Shown here: positions 63,264-64,000 of the stretch, piece by piece
Position numbering within the stretch: the stretch's first letter is position 1
Layout of the letters: every line of letters begins with the position of its first letter
From: Bifidobacterium breve
Lineage (GTDB): Bacteria > Actinomycetota > Acidimicrobiia > Acidimicrobiales > Ilumatobacteraceae
DNA: 64,000 bases
Assembly (NCBI GenBank): GCA_945862045.1
Contig: CAMAWR010000002.1
Location: 52,676-116,675, forward strand
Direction of reading: 5' to 3'
Position numbers and translations under genes: made by a program
Notes under the pieces: model-generated
Database searches by the model: none
The model's input: the letters and a program-made list of their open reading frames with translations, nothing else
Told to the model about the DNA's origin: nothing

Positions 63264-64000
63264 ATGGATTGGATTTCTGACCCCACTGCGTGGAGTGCGC
63301 TGGCAGCGTTGTTGACGCTGGAGATTGTGCTCGGTGTTGACAACGTCATTTTCATTTCGATTCTTGCGGCCAAACTGCCCGCTGGTCAACAAGAAAAGGC
63401 GCGCAAAATCGGTCTGCTCGCCGCCGGCGGAATGCGGGTACTTCTGCTTTTGGCAGTCGGGTGGGTGATCACGCTGAAAAAAGAACTCTTCTCCATCGGG
63501 TCATTTGGTTTTAGCGGCAAAGAACTAATTTTGTTGGCTGGTGGATTGTTCCTGATCTACAAAGCGACGACCGAGATCCACCACAAACTCGAAGGTGAAG
63601 AGGGTCAGACGTCAGCAAAAGTGGCGCCAACCATTGCCGCAGTAATCGGGCAGGTTCTGCTCCTCGATCTGGTCTTTTCCATCGACTCGGTCATCACTGC
63701 GGTCGGCATGACCCCCCATGTGATGGTCATGGTGATTGCGATTGTCACTGCCGTATTCGTGATGCTCCTGGCATCCAAGTCGATCTACAACTTCGTCAAT
63801 GCCCACCCATCGGTGAAGATGCTGGCCCTTGCCTTCCTGCTGCTCATTGGCACGGTGTTGATCGCCGAAGGTTTCGGACAGAAGATTTCGAAGGGCTATA
63901 TCTACGCAGCTATGACGTTTTCGGTCTTCGTGGAAGTGCTCAACATCGGCGTACGCCGCAAGAAGCGACAAACTGCACCAGTGCACTTGCGCGCGGCAGT
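63264..64000 (+). CDS. TerC-family membrane protein, 3' truncated by the window edge
   Basis: About 245 residues visible, nearly the full family length. It starts [20 protein letters not shown] with the conserved acidic motif [12 protein letters not shown], and the second Asp motif reads [16 protein letters not shown]. About seven membrane segments. TerC proteins are linked to Mn(II) or Ca(II) export, or to metal loading of exported proteins. Upstream (63227-63263) there is no room for a Mn riboswitch. The last bases are open, so the true stop lies beyond 64000. Confidence 0.9.
   Translation, partial: MDWISDPTAWSALAALLTLEIVLGVDNVIFISILAAKLPAGQQEKARKIGLLAAGGMRVLLLLAVGWVITLKKELFSIGSFGFSGKELILLAGGLFLIYKATTEIHHKLEGEEGQTSAKVAPTIAAVIGQVLLLDLVFSIDSVITAVGMTPHVMVMVIAIVTAVFVMLLASKSIYNFVNAHPSVKMLALAFLLLIGTVLIAEGFGQKISKGYIYAAMTFSVFVEVLNIGVRRKKRQTAPVHLRAA

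Overview
The window looks like a piece of a compact, moderately GC-rich actinobacterial chromosome, most likely from the Acidimicrobiia (Ilumatobacter/Microthrix-like aquatic lineages). Evidence for Actinomycetota: a PdtaS-type histidine kinase, a BagA/BagB-like pair of ArsA ATPases, a DUF3107 protein, an Mrp without the CxxC motif, an F420-type (Ddn-like) oxidoreductase, a luciferase-like oxidoreductase, a DtxR/IdeR-like regulator and a class II HelD-like helicase. The class assignment is an inference from gene content. I found no rRNA, tRNA, CRISPR array, transposase or integrase. No gene-free stretch exceeds about 160 bases. The first and last genes run off the window.

Layout. 0-8.7 kb: a truncated membrane protein, then a minus-strand block of signalling and P-loop ATPase genes (pdtaS, two ArsA-like ATPases, DUF3107, mrp), with a SufR-like Fe-S regulator divergent from mrp, a sulfite-oxidase-like molybdoenzyme and a SixA-like phosphatase. 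8.7-14.8 kb: a complete System I cytochrome c maturation operon ccmA-B-C-D-E-F-G-H, including a 44-residue CcmD that is easily missed. 14.9-26.2 kb: a TetR regulator, a giant Lhr helicase, a DtxR-family metalloregulator, a HelD-like ATPase, three secreted or lipid-anchored proteins and a cold-shock protein.

26.2-38.7 kb is a nitrogen region: amtB-glnK, a class III aminotransferase with a cytosolic BtuF-like protein, then an eight-gene operon (nitrilase-type beta-ureidopropionase, dihydropyrimidinase, CoA-acylating semialdehyde dehydrogenase, luciferase-like oxidoreductase, and a four-gene NMT1-type ABC importer). Together these fit reductive pyrimidine or hydantoin breakdown to ammonia, beta-alanine and acetyl-CoA. 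The usual first enzyme, dihydropyrimidine dehydrogenase, is not here. 38.8-45.2 kb: two sulfatases, a chromate transporter and a gamma-glutamyltransferase. 45.3-49.6 kb: a haem-uptake ABC system (hmuTUV) beside two secreted proteins with a neocarzinostatin-like fold. 49.7-64 kb: mixed housekeeping and accessory genes, including a lipoprotein cytochrome c, an MFS exporter, a Fur regulator, a GH29 fucosidase and a TerC protein.

The most unusual structure is at 51.85-53.68 kb. Two inward-facing genes (a DegT-type sugar aminotransferase and a hexapeptide acyltransferase) have codon use unlike their neighbours and lie between perfect 30-bp direct repeats. Each repeat copies the 3' end of the upstream cytochrome c gene and contains an imperfect dyad (10-bp arms, 5-bp spacer). 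This looks like a small mobile cassette without its own promoter or recombinase. Other signals are two independent in-frame 15-bp triple repeats in lipoprotein N-termini, six convergent gene pairs whose stop codons overlap by exactly 4 bp, and an MFS gene with no canonical start codon.
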